Part shown: positions 15,658 through 23,428 of the stretch, one piece after another
How positions within the stretch are numbered: position 1 is the first letter of the stretch
How the letters are laid out: every line of letters begins with the position of its first letter
Assembly: GCF_000472705.1 (NCBI RefSeq)
Contig: NZ_AXAE01000037.1
Location: forward strand, 1-51,599
Length of the DNA: 51,599 nucleotides
Source of the DNA: Mesorhizobium erdmanii USDA 3471
Lineage (GTDB): Bacteria; Pseudomonadota; Alphaproteobacteria; Rhizobiales; Rhizobiaceae
Direction of reading: 5' to 3'
Translations under genes and position numbers: made by a program
Notes under the pieces: model-generated
The model's database searches: none
What the model was told of the DNA's origin: nothing
The model's input: the letters and a program-made list of their open reading frames with translations, nothing else

Positions 15658-16563
15658 ATGCGCATCGTCGTTGCCTTGGGCGGAAACGCGCTGTTGCGGC
15701 GTGGCGAGCCGATGACAGCCGACAACCAACGCCACAATGTCAGGCGGGCCGCATCGGCGTTGGCAGCATTGATCGGCGAAGGCCATTCGATCGTCATCAC
15801 GCATGGCAACGGCCCCCAGGTCGGGCTGCTTGCACTCCAGTCCGCCGCGGCCTCGGACGGCGGCTCCTTCCCGCTTGATGTCCTCGGCGCCGAGAGCGCC
15901 GGCATGATCGGCTACATGATCGAACAGGAACTCGGCAACCTCGTGAAGAACAGGTTGTTCGCGACCTTGCTGACTCAGGTCAGAGTCGACCCCGGCGATC
16001 CTGGGTTTTCCCATCCCACGAAACCGATAGGCCCCGTCTACAATGAGGAGACGGCTCGACACCTTGCCTCGCTGAACGGCTGGGCGATCGCACCCGACGG
16101 CGGCAAGTGGCGGCGAGTCGTGCCCTCGCCGCGGCCGCTTGAGATCCTGGAGGCCTCGGTCATTTCTTATCTGGTTGATCACGATGTCATCGTGATCTGC
16201 ACCGGCGGTGGCGGGGTGCCGGTGATCGGGCGAGACGACGGCAGCCTCCGCGGCGTGGAAGCGGTCATCGACAAGGATCTGGCGAGTTCTCTTCTGGCAT
16301 GGCAATTGAAAGCCGACATGCTGCTCATGTTGACTGACGTCGATGCGGTTTATCTCGGCTATGGCACCCCGGACGCGCGCGCGTTGCGCCGCGTCAGGGC
16401 AACGGAGATATCGGGGCGCGATTACGCAGCCGGCTCAATGGGACCCAAGATCGACGCCGCGATCGAATTCGCTCAGGCGACCGGCAAGTCTTCGGCCATC
16501 GGTCGGCTCGAGGATGCCGTCGAGATCGTCAATGGCCGGAAAGGCACCTGGTTCGAAATCTGA
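15658..16563 (+). CDS. arcC: Carbamate kinase
   Basis: Transfers the phosphate of carbamoyl phosphate to ADP, giving ATP, CO2 and ammonia. The 301-residue protein starts MRIVVALGGNALLRRGEPM and has THGNGPQVG, VICTGGGGVPV and LTDVDAVYLGYG, all family hallmarks of the amino-acid kinase fold. It is the last arc gene. The next gene is convergent, ending 34 bases away, with no clear terminator hairpin between. It completes an energy-yielding pathway that works without respiration. Confidence 0.96.
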   Translation: MRIVVALGGNALLRRGEPMTADNQRHNVRRAASALAALIGEGHSIVITHGNGPQVGLLALQSAAASDGGSFPLDVLGAESAGMIGYMIEQELGNLVKNRLFATLLTQVRVDPGDPGFSHPTKPIGPVYNEETARHLASLNGWAIAPDGGKWRRVVPSPRPLEILEASVISYLVDHDVIVICTGGGGVPVIGRDDGSLRGVEAVIDKDLASSLLAWQLKADMLLMLTDVDAVYLGYGTPDARALRRVRATEISGRDYAAGSMGPKIDAAIEFAQATGKSSAIGRLEDAVEIVNGRKGTWFEI

Positions 16564-16596
16564 GCCGGTATGCGGTCTCTGAAACCAAGGCGGACG

Positions 16597-16941
16597 TCAC
16601 CTGTCAGTTCGATCGAGGCTTTTGATATAGGCAATGATGCCGTCGATCTGAGTGGGGGTGGCGACAAACTCCGGCATATCGGGATGGCCGGTCGAAATCC
16701 CCTCGCCGAGCGCCTCCTCCAGATCCTCTATCGGGTAGCGGCTGGACAATGAGCGGAATGGGGGAGCATCTGGATGCGTACTCTTGTCCGTCAGGCCGAC
16801 CGCATGACAACGAGCACAGTTCGTCTGCACAATCTCCTTGCCGCGCGCGATCTGCAGATCGTCATCCGCCCGTGCCGACGTCGCACAAGAAAGCGCCAAG
16901 GCAAACATGAAGGTTCCAGATTTGGGTAGCGCTTTCATCAT
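16597..16941 (-). CDS. Small periplasmic c-type cytochrome
   Basis: A class I cytochrome c of 113-114 residues. It has a signal peptide ending CATSARA-DDD, the heme site C-A-R-C-H (C41, C44, H45 counted from the second ATG) and a likely axial M88 in HPDMPEF. There are two adjacent ATGs, at 16941 and 16938, and neither has a ribosome-binding site. The FixK-type box at 16973-16986 places a class II transcription start exactly at 16938, so the mRNA may be leaderless. It is divergent from fixK and convergent with arcC. Confidence 0.9.
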   Translation of the reverse strand: MMKALPKSGTFMFALALSCATSARADDDLQIARGKEIVQTNCARCHAVGLTDKSTHPDAPPFRSLSSRYPIEDLEEALGEGISTGHPDMPEFVATPTQIDGIIAYIKSLDRTDR

Positions 16942-16972
16942 CAATGCATAGGCGATGCGTTGACGCAGCGTT

Positions 16973-16986
16973 TTGATCTGGCGCAA
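16973..16986 (-). promoter_or_regulatory. FNR/FixK-type box for the minus-strand cytochrome c
   Basis: On the minus strand this reads TTGCGCCAGATCAA, a common FnrN/FixK site form. Centred at -41.5, it puts the start at 16938, and TATGCA occupies exactly -12 to -7. Confidence 0.72.
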
Positions 16987-17232
16987 GCCTGTCGCACGAT
17001 CGCCTCAAAGGCCGACGCGCACAAACGGCAGGCGCTCGGCTGCCTTCGGTCGTCGCCGGCTGGCTGCGTGAATTTCTGCATTCCCCTTGGCAAAGGAAGC
17101 AATTCCATGACGCGAAGCTCTGCATTTGACGGCTGGAATTGGGTCTCCCACCACAAGTCATCATCTTCCTGCGAGGCTTGGCGTGCCGGGCTCCTCCGGT
17201 AGGGTGCCCGCGTTGTTGCGGGCGTGTGCCCC

Positions 17233-17240
17233 GTACGTAG
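17233..17240 (+). promoter_or_regulatory. FixJ-type binding site upstream of fixK
   Basis: GTACGTAG matches the known FixJ consensus GTAMGTAG exactly and is followed by TTTCCCTTAGGGACAT, as in rhizobial fixK promoters. It is 83 bases before the fixK ATG, a distance suited to activation by phosphorylated FixJ at low oxygen. No fixLJ genes are in the window. Confidence 0.75.
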
Positions 17241-17294
17241 TTTCCCTTAGGGACATAACCGAATTTCGCCAGATCCCAATTCGCGCGATTGCTG

Positions 17295-17308
17295 TTGTCA
17301 CGGATCAA
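17295..17308 (+). promoter_or_regulatory. Imperfect FixK-like box near the fixK start
   Basis: TTGTCACGGATCAA has one perfect ATCAA half and a degenerate TTGTC half. It lies only 14 bases before the fixK ATG, downstream of the FixJ-type site, where a bound regulator would block rather than activate. Negative autoregulation is the inference. Confidence 0.4.
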
Positions 17309-17322
17309 CCGGGAACGCAGCC

Positions 17323-17961
17323 ATGTATGCTCAACAGATCGCCCACATTGACGTGCCAGTGACGCAGAGCCCTTTTGCCCTCCTCGATGAGGGTTGGGCG
17401 CAGCCAGTCAGCTTCTTTCCGGCCGGTACGGAGATCTACGCCCAAGGCGAAAAGGCCGGACCTCTTTATCACGTCGAATTCGGCGCCGTGCGCGTGTACC
17501 GCCTGCTGGCTGACGGTCGACGGCAGATCAGCGCCTTCCATCTGGCTGGTGAGACATTCGGCTTCGAAGCCGACGCGACCCACCATTTCTTCGCCGAGGC
17601 GATCAATGCGACGGGTGTCCGTGTCTTGCGGATTGCCGGGGCCGCCGACATGTCCCGACAGTTGCTGCCACTGGCCCTCAAGGGCCTGATCAGAGCGCAG
17701 GAACATCTGCTGGTGCTTGGCCGCCAGAACGCCATAGAACGCGTGGCGGCCTTCCTTGTCGACATGGCCGAACGCCAGGGTGGATTGCGCCAGGTCGAAC
17801 TGCCGATGTCTCGGATGGATATCGGCGATTACCTCGGGCTCACGATCGAGACGGTCTCGCGGGTCTTCACCCGTCTGAAGGACAAGGGGGTTATTCGGCT
17901 GCTCGGCCTACGCAGCCTCGAGATCCTTAAACAGGACGTGCTCCTGGACATGGGCGAATAG
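17323..17961 (+). CDS. fixK: Crp/Fnr-family regulator, FixK-like
   Basis: A 212-residue transcription regulator with an N-terminal cyclic-nucleotide-binding-like barrel and a C-terminal winged helix-turn-helix. The recognition helix reads SRMDIGDYLGLTIETVSRVF, with the E176-x-x-S179-R180 pattern that reads TTGAT half-sites in FNR and FixK. It has no cysteine at all, so it cannot hold an oxygen-sensing iron-sulfur cluster; this makes it FixK-like rather than FnrN-like and implies oxygen control at its own transcription. The FixJ-type site at 17233 agrees. It is the obvious regulator for the boxes across this island. A GNAT gene follows 53 bases later. Confidence 0.88.
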   Translation: MYAQQIAHIDVPVTQSPFALLDEGWAQPVSFFPAGTEIYAQGEKAGPLYHVEFGAVRVYRLLADGRRQISAFHLAGETFGFEADATHHFFAEAINATGVRVLRIAGAADMSRQLLPLALKGLIRAQEHLLVLGRQNAIERVAAFLVDMAERQGGLRQVELPMSRMDIGDYLGLTIETVSRVFTRLKDKGVIRLLGLRSLEILKQDVLLDMGE

Positions 17962-18014
17962 CGCCCACATCACCCTAGCGACACCGGGCAACGACGCCCA
18001 AAAAAGGCCCAAAT

Positions 18015-18545
18015 ATGGATCAGATGACGATGAGCAAGACCCTGACCACTCACACCGGATTCTGCTTTGAAGTGCGGACCGCACGACCTGAAGACGAGCC
18101 AGCATTGGCAGAGTTTTTCACCCATGTGACGCCTGAAGATCTGCGTTTCCGCTTTCTCGGCGCCGTGCGCGAGGTTTCGCACGAACGGCTGGTTGCGATG
18201 ACCCGTTCCGACGACGCCCATATCCATAATTTCCTGGCGTTCGCACCGGGAGGAATGTTGATCGCGGTGGCGACGCTCGCCAGTGATCCGGCTGACCGGC
18301 GTGGCGAGGTCGCAGTCTGCATTCGCGACGATCGCAAACATTTGGGGGTCAGTTGGGAATTGCTCGGCCACATCGCGCGCTATGCGGATGACCATGGTCT
18401 GGAATCGATCGAATCGATCGAAAATCGGGAAAACCGTGCAGCCATCGAGCTCGAGCGCGAGATGGGCTTTACGGTCACCGCTGATCCGGACGATGCGACG
18501 CTGGTGCTGGTACGGCGCAAGCGAGGCGCCAAGTTGCCGCGGTAG
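18015..18545 (+). CDS. GNAT-family N-acetyltransferase
   Basis: A 176-residue acyltransferase-fold protein. The start of the domain, EVRTARPEDEPALAEFF, the THVTPEDLRFRFLG segment and AVCIRDDRKHLGVSWELLGH match the GNAT domain found at the end of Pat-type protein acetyltransferases. The acetyl-CoA loop reads R-D-D-R-K-H-L-G-V-S, weaker than the usual R-x-x-G-x-G. It could acetylate proteins or small molecules; the target is unknown. It may be co-transcribed with fixK. Three near in-frame ATGs (18015, 18024, 18030) leave the exact start uncertain, and none has a strong ribosome site. Confidence 0.85.
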   Translation: MDQMTMSKTLTTHTGFCFEVRTARPEDEPALAEFFTHVTPEDLRFRFLGAVREVSHERLVAMTRSDDAHIHNFLAFAPGGMLIAVATLASDPADRRGEVAVCIRDDRKHLGVSWELLGHIARYADDHGLESIESIENRENRAAIELEREMGFTVTADPDDATLVLVRRKRGAKLPR

Positions 18546-18895
18546 AATGCCGGCAGCCGTCATAGTCACGGGCAACCCTCAGAACGTGAGCATGCTGCCC
18601 GGATGCATCGCCGATGACGTGACCGCGACAACGCGCGGTCACTCAATCAGCCTTCATGATCCGGGAAGAAGCAGATCACCCAAATCTGTCGCGGCTTAGC
18701 CGCTCGTTCCGGGGCCACCTTCCTGCAGCGTTCCAAGCCGAGATTCTTGTCGGGACAGTCACCACCTCGGCATCCACAAGCAGCGTCCCATGGCCTGGCG
18801 TGGCTTGCATCAATGCCTTTGACGCATCCTATGGATGACGATGGCGCCTTGCCGCAGCCGCCGATTGGAAGCGCAGTGATCGGGGTCCGCGCAGT
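18546..18895. other. Intergenic region without a gene
   Basis: These 350 bases separate the low-oxygen island from the minus-strand sensing genes. Apart from the hairpin at 18619 I see no supported gene or motif. Confidence 0.55.
18619..18642. terminator. Perfect inverted repeat, possible terminator
   Basis: GTGACCGCG and CGCGGTCAC pair perfectly around ACAACG, 74 bases after the GNAT stop. There is no clear T-run, so it may be a weak terminator or a protein-binding dyad. Confidence 0.45.
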
Positions 18896-20029
18896 TCACC
18901 CCACGTTGGTCAGTTGAAATTCGTCGGTAAGCATGCGCTCGTTGGGGTCTATTGGACCCAAGTTCTTTACGACCCGGAAGCGACTGCCATGCGCCTGCGC
19001 GATGTACATGTTCATGCGAACATGGTGCTGGCCGGGAACCATCTCCGCCGGGCCGCCCGGTCCCTCATTGAGCCGAGCGTGATCGAGCGCCCTGATGACC
19101 GCGTCGCGCTCAACCGTCCCGGCTTCCCTTACCGCAGCTTCCCACATCTTGATCGCCCGGTAATGCCCGGTGCAGCCGCTGCCCGCGGTCAACATCGCGC
19201 CGCCGGGGAAGCGACCATCGTAGCGGCGCAAGAGCTCGCGTCCAAACTGATCGTCGATCTCCTGGTAGTAGTCGAGACAACTGTAAAGGCCCTCGATCTG
19301 CTCGGAAGGCACGAGATTGAAGAAGTTCTCGTCGAAATAGGTGCAGACGATCTTGCCGCCGCGCTTGCCGAAACCGGCCTTGTGCAGTTCGTCGAAGAAT
19401 GGCGTTAGGCCCGGCGGAACGATGGTATTGAACACGACCTCCGTGCCGCTAGCCATAATTTGCTGCACCGTCCGCCGAAAATCGACGGTGTCCAACGGAA
19501 AATATTCTTCGCCGACGATCTCGCCACCATTGGCGCGCACCAACCGGCTCGCGGCTTCATTCAACAAATGCGGCCAGATGTAGTCCGCGGACGGCAGGTA
19601 GAACTTTTTCGCTCCTGTGGTCTTCATCAGCCATGGGATCAGCGGCTCGACCTGCTGTGCCGGGACGGGGCCAGTGCAGAATATCAGCGGATCGTTTTCC
19701 TGCCCCTCATACTGTTCGGTATAGATGTAGAGCGTCCTGCCCCGGCTGACCGCCTCGCTCTTGATGGCCAGGCGGGTCGAACTGTAGATGCCGCCGATGA
19801 CCACATCGACCTTGTCGGCGTCGACCAGTTTCGCGGCCTTTGCCTTGGCGACGCCGTCGATCGTCTCTCCATCCTCGATGACGAGTTCCACCGGCCGGCC
19901 GAGGAGGCCGCCCCGGGCGTTGATATCGTCGACGAGGATGGTGGTGAGGTTGGCGTTGGCGATGCCCATGAAAGACAATGGGCCGGTAAGTTCAGCGATG
20001 AGGCCGATCTTGATAGGTTTCGGGTCCAT
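18896..20029 (-). CDS. AmiC/UrtA-like ligand-binding protein without signal peptide
   Basis: A 377-residue type I periplasmic-binding fold protein of the branched-chain amino acid/urea/amide group. It reads IGLIAELTGPLSFMGIANAN at the start, then DDINARGGLLGRPVELVIED. There is no signal peptide: the protein starts MDPKPIKIGLIAEL, so it should stay in the cytosol, as the amide sensor AmiC does. No permease or ATPase genes adjoin it. It ends a minus-strand series with a small protein and an HD-GYP/LuxR regulator upstream, so a sensor role is more likely than transport. GGAG stands before the ATG. Confidence 0.88.
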   Translation of the reverse strand: MDPKPIKIGLIAELTGPLSFMGIANANLTTILVDDINARGGLLGRPVELVIEDGETIDGVAKAKAAKLVDADKVDVVIGGIYSSTRLAIKSEAVSRGRTLYIYTEQYEGQENDPLIFCTGPVPAQQVEPLIPWLMKTTGAKKFYLPSADYIWPHLLNEAASRLVRANGGEIVGEEYFPLDTVDFRRTVQQIMASGTEVVFNTIVPPGLTPFFDELHKAGFGKRGGKIVCTYFDENFFNLVPSEQIEGLYSCLDYYQEIDDQFGRELLRRYDGRFPGGAMLTAGSGCTGHYRAIKMWEAAVREAGTVERDAVIRALDHARLNEGPGGPAEMVPGQHHVRMNMYIAQAHGSRFRVVKNLGPIDPNERMLTDEFQLTNVG

Positions 20030-20113
20030 CTGATTTCTCCAATTCTGGGGTTTGTTCTTCTGGCGATTGTCGGGCGCGCCGCCGCCGACGGCAGGCGGCG
20101 CACAGCGTGGACG

Positions 20114-20386
20114 TCAGGCCTCGTAGTGGCCGAGCAGCAATGCCGCCTGCGGTTTGCCGACATGACCGGCTTCCTGCAGGATCGCGGGCACTTCAGGATC
20201 CGAAACGAAGTTCTTCCAGCCCTCGGCGTCCCAGTCGAAGATCGCCCAGACGCGGTCGGGCTCGCTGGGGTCGCGGAATACGGTCGCACCGTTCGAGCCG
20301 TGCAGCCGGCGCTTGTCGGCGCCCTTGGTCGAAAAGATACGCATGAAGTGGTCGACGTCCGCCACCTTGGTCGTTGCGAGAAGCAT
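20114..20386 (-). CDS. Small ferredoxin-like-fold (dimeric alpha-beta barrel type) protein
   Basis: A 90-residue protein: MLLATTKVADVDHFMRIFST, then RLHGSNGATVFRDPSEPDRV, WAIFDWD and FVSDPEVPAILQEAG. The pattern of a strand, a helix, VFRDPSEPDRVWAIFDWD and a second helix suggests the stand-alone dimeric alpha-beta barrel proteins related to antibiotic biosynthesis monooxygenases. No catalytic residue can be named. AGGAGG lies 7 bases before the ATG, so the start is firm and expression may be high. It sits between the HD-GYP/LuxR gene (90 bases upstream) and the AmiC-like gene (84 bases downstream). Confidence 0.8.
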   Translation of the reverse strand: MLLATTKVADVDHFMRIFSTKGADKRRLHGSNGATVFRDPSEPDRVWAIFDWDAEGWKNFVSDPEVPAILQEAGHVGKPQAALLLGHYEA

Positions 20387-20476
20387 CGGATTTCCTCCTG
20401 TCGGTCGCGGCCACGATTGGTCCGTCGACAGGATCACGATGCGCGCGCCCGAGCGGGCGCACATGGGGTGGATTCC

Positions 20477-22054
20477 CTATGCCGGCGTTTCGCCCGGCCG
20501 GACAAGGCCATGCTCGACTGCATAGAGCGCGGCGGCGGCGCGGGTGGCCACGCCGATCTTGGCGTAGACGCTCTGGATGTGGTGGTCGGCGGTCTTGGGA
20601 GAGATATCGAGCTTGCGAGCCGTCTCCTTGGCGGTCAGGCCGGCGGCGATCAGGCGCAGTACCTCGATTTCGCGCGGCGTCATGCCGGCCAGCGCCCGCG
20701 GCACAATCCGGCGCGACTGTTGCCCGGCGAAGGACAATACGGCCTCGGCGGCGTCGGGGCAGACACAACCGTCGCGAACAGCCCCGCGCAACTGCGTCGC
20801 CGCCGCCTCGCTGGACAGCGCCTTGCGGTGCGGACGTTCCTCCCGCGATGTCTGGAAAGCTTCGGCGGCGGCGAGGATCCGTGCTGCCGGCGACAGGTCG
20901 AAGCCACCGACCTTGCGGTGATATCCCGAACCGTCCAGGCGTTCGTGATGGCGCAGCACGAGCGCACCCATCGCATCGCCGTCGTGGCCGAAGGAAGCCA
21001 GCGCCCGCTCACCGTAATAAGCGTGTAGCTGCGCCGCGTCGCGCTCGCGCACCGACAGCGGACCGTTGCGCATCCAGGTCGCCACCGGCACGACGAGCTC
21101 GCCGATATCGTGGATGCAGCCAGACCAGCGCAGCGCGCGTACGTCGGGATCGGGCAGCCCGATCCGTTTCCCCGCCCCCACGGCCAGTTCCGACACCATG
21201 CGCGAATGGCCCTGCGTGAACGGCATGCGCATGTCAATCATGTCGGCAATGGCGAGGAACGCCTCATCGCAAGCCGCCTCGTCCAACATCACCGGCGGAT
21301 CGGGTTCCAGCGCCAAAATCGTTTCGCGGTCGACCGTCGCGCCGATGCCCTCCATGAGCACGGCAGCGTTGGCGGCGACGAGGCGGGCCAAGTCCGCTTC
21401 GTATGGACCATCGCCGCGGCTGGCGATGGTTTCGGCCATCGCATCGATCCCGGCCGCGTCGCTGAGCGCAACTACGTCCTGCGCCAATGTGATCAGTCGC
21501 ACGGCCGGCAAGACATCCTCGCCGCTTAGCCCGTGCGGCAGACCCTTGCCGTCCCAGCGTTCATAGATCTGGCCAAGGTTGCGCCGGATATCCTCGGACA
21601 GGCCAAGCCGCTCGCCAATCCTCTGGGCGACCTCGCAATGCGCGGTGAGCACCGGGCGGGCCACAGCGAGCGCCTGCGACATCGCAGCCTCGATCGCCTT
21701 TCCCTGCGCGTCAGGCTCGAGATCGTAGTAGAACCGCTTGAATGCCTGTACGAAGACCCTGCCCAGTTCCGCACGATTGCCCATGTCGAGGCCGACGAGA
21801 TCCTGGCGGAGCGCGATCTCATCACCGAAGGTGGCGGCCAGAAGGTCCGTGTCGGCGTTGCAGCCGACATAGCGCAGCATCGACTGGTGGTACGCATTGC
21901 GCCGAACGTGTTCGGGAAGGCCCGCAAGCTGGGCGATCCGCATTGCAAGCACACATGATTTCAGTGCGAAGTCGCGAGAATGGCCTGTAGCAAGGTCCGA
22001 CGCATAGGCGAGGACCATCATGAAGTCCGCACGGCGTATCGAGACTTCTGCCAT
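20477..22054 (-). CDS. Tandem HD / HD-GYP protein with LuxR-type DNA-binding domain
   Basis: A 525-residue three-part protein. Residues to about 230 form a first, degenerate HD-type unit (IYERWDGKGLPHGLSG, then AVRLITLAQDVVAL). About 270-430 is a second HD-GYP unit with CIHDIGELVVP and HHERLDGSGYH, the pattern of cyclic-di-GMP phosphodiesterases. The last 65 residues are a LuxR/FixJ helix-turn-helix (MTPREIEVLRLIAAGLTAKE, then SPKTADHHIQSVYAKIGV). It could couple nucleotide hydrolysis or binding to transcription. I chose the ATG at 22054 (MAEVSIRR); another lies 7 codons upstream. Its target genes are unknown, perhaps its own two downstream neighbours. Confidence 0.88.
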   Translation of the reverse strand: MAEVSIRRADFMMVLAYASDLATGHSRDFALKSCVLAMRIAQLAGLPEHVRRNAYHQSMLRYVGCNADTDLLAATFGDEIALRQDLVGLDMGNRAELGRVFVQAFKRFYYDLEPDAQGKAIEAAMSQALAVARPVLTAHCEVAQRIGERLGLSEDIRRNLGQIYERWDGKGLPHGLSGEDVLPAVRLITLAQDVVALSDAAGIDAMAETIASRGDGPYEADLARLVAANAAVLMEGIGATVDRETILALEPDPPVMLDEAACDEAFLAIADMIDMRMPFTQGHSRMVSELAVGAGKRIGLPDPDVRALRWSGCIHDIGELVVPVATWMRNGPLSVRERDAAQLHAYYGERALASFGHDGDAMGALVLRHHERLDGSGYHRKVGGFDLSPAARILAAAEAFQTSREERPHRKALSSEAAATQLRGAVRDGCVCPDAAEAVLSFAGQQSRRIVPRALAGMTPREIEVLRLIAAGLTAKETARKLDISPKTADHHIQSVYAKIGVATRAAAALYAVEHGLVRPGETPA

Positions 22055-22253
22055 CGCACATCCCATCTGGCACATATGCTATCTCGGCGCGCCGCGAATA
22101 CCTAGGGCAAAAAGTTGGAAGCCGGATTTGCAGCCATGATCCAAGCTGCGAAAGACGCAATTGATCGTTGCATCTGCGACGAAAAGGCCGTCGTCAGATG
22201 AGGCACCCGTCCGACAGCCTGCGACCCCAGCAGGCAGCAAAGCGCTTGTGTAT

Positions 22254-22278
22254 TTGGTATGCTGGTATAATATGTACC
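22254..22278 (+). promoter_or_regulatory. NanR-like operator with tandem GGTAT repeats
   Basis: GGTATGCT-GGTATAAT-ATGTACCT gives two clear and one weak repeat at 8-base spacing. The second repeat contains a perfect TATAAT (22266-22271), so a bound repressor would cover the -10 element of the binding-protein promoter. E. coli NanR also reads tandem GGTATA repeats. Confidence 0.65.
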
Positions 22279-22339
22279 TGACATGGCGTGATCCTCAGCA
22301 GATGCGCTACGTCCTATGGTCTTTCTGGGAGGAGATACA

Positions 22340-23362
22340 ATGAAACGTTCAATCATGGCGGCGCTGGCCAGCGCCGCGCTGATCAGTGTTGTGACGCTGC
22401 CAGCAATGGCGTCGTCGGACAAACCGGTCATCGCGCTGACCAATGCCTATTACGGCAACACCTGGCGCCACCAGATGGTGGAAGCGTTCGAAGCCTCGGC
22501 CAAGGAAGCGAAGGCGGCCGGGCAGATCGACGATTACATCGTCATGAACGGCGATGGTTCGGTGGCGCAGCAGAACAGTCAGATCGCCGAACTGATCCTC
22601 AAGAAGGTCGACGTGCTCGCCGTCGACGCTGCCTCGGAAACCGCGGTCAACGGTATCATCGAAAAAGCCTGCAAGGCCGGCATCATCGTCGTCTCCTTCG
22701 ATTCAGTCGCCTCTGCACCCTGCAACTACCAGCTCAATTTCGACTTCAAGGGCTACAAGGCGACCCAGGCCGAAGCAGTGTTCAAGATGCTCGGCGGCAA
22801 GGGCAACGTCATCCAGGTTCGTGGCGTCAAGGGCTCGGCGCCCGACAATGACATGTTCAACGCGCAGCAGTCGGTCCTGGCAAAGTATCCGGACATCAAG
22901 GTGGTCGCGACAGTCTACGGTCAGGCGACCGCCTCGGTGGCGCAAGCGGCGATCGCCAATGTGCTGCCCTCGCTGCCGCATGTCGATGCGGTGCTCGGCC
23001 AGGGCGGCAGTGACGATGTCGGCATCGCCCAGGCCTTCGTCCAGTATGGCGGCGAGTACAAGGACAAGATGCCGATCATCGAGGGCGGCGGCGGTACCGA
23101 CTTCGTCAAGTGGTGGGCCGACGAGAACGCCAAGAACGGCTACCAGACCGTCTCCATGAACACGACGCCAGGCATTGGCGGCGCCGCTTTCTGGCTCGGC
23201 CTCTCCCTGCTCAAGGGCGCCAAGGCGCCCAAGATGATGATCATGCCGGTGGCAACCGTCGATGCGAGCAATCTCAAGGAATACGCCAAGCTGCCGGGCG
23301 GCCAGATCATCAGCCCCAGCTATTCGCTCGACTGGGTCAAGCAGAACCTGTTGAGCAAGTAA
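22340..23362 (+). CDS. Sugar ABC transporter periplasmic binding protein
   Basis: A 340-residue ribose-family binding protein with a signal peptide (MKRSIMAALASAALISVVTL, cleavage after ALPAMAS near residue 30). The mature part starts DKPVIALTNAYYGNTWRHQM, and VLGQGGSDDVGIAQAFVQ lines the second lobe. It delivers a sugar or sugar acid to the fused ATPase-permease encoded next; D-apiose or D-apionate is likely from context. GGAGGAG precedes the ATG at 22340; an earlier in-frame ATG at 22316 is less likely. A strong hairpin follows the stop, which would favour excess binding protein over membrane parts. Confidence 0.92.
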   Translation: MKRSIMAALASAALISVVTLPAMASSDKPVIALTNAYYGNTWRHQMVEAFEASAKEAKAAGQIDDYIVMNGDGSVAQQNSQIAELILKKVDVLAVDAASETAVNGIIEKACKAGIIVVSFDSVASAPCNYQLNFDFKGYKATQAEAVFKMLGGKGNVIQVRGVKGSAPDNDMFNAQQSVLAKYPDIKVVATVYGQATASVAQAAIANVLPSLPHVDAVLGQGGSDDVGIAQAFVQYGGEYKDKMPIIEGGGGTDFVKWWADENAKNGYQTVSMNTTPGIGGAAFWLGLSLLKGAKAPKMMIMPVATVDASNLKEYAKLPGGQIISPSYSLDWVKQNLLSK

Positions 23363-23378
23363 CGCGACCAGCAATGGG

Positions 23379-23400
23379 TCGGGCGCCGAACGGCGCCCGA
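23379..23400 (+). terminator. Attenuator-like hairpin after the first binding-protein gene
   Basis: TCGGGCGCCG and CGGCGCCCGA pair perfectly (10 pairs) with AA between, followed by TTCTTT. It lies between the binding-protein gene and the rest of the operon, so it probably ends most transcripts or protects the upstream mRNA. Confidence 0.78.
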
Positions 23401-23428
23401 TTCTTTGCCGCGAAGAAACGGAGGACGA

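Noticed and set aside
17089..17103. Possible sigma-54 promoter (TGGCAAAGGAAGC)
   Set aside because: The GG and GC elements are two bases too close for a -24/-12 promoter.
22254..22278. Reading the GGTAT repeats as a plain strong promoter only
   Set aside because: TATAAT is perfect, but the same core recurs at three other promoters of the locus without TATAAT, so an operator explains it better.
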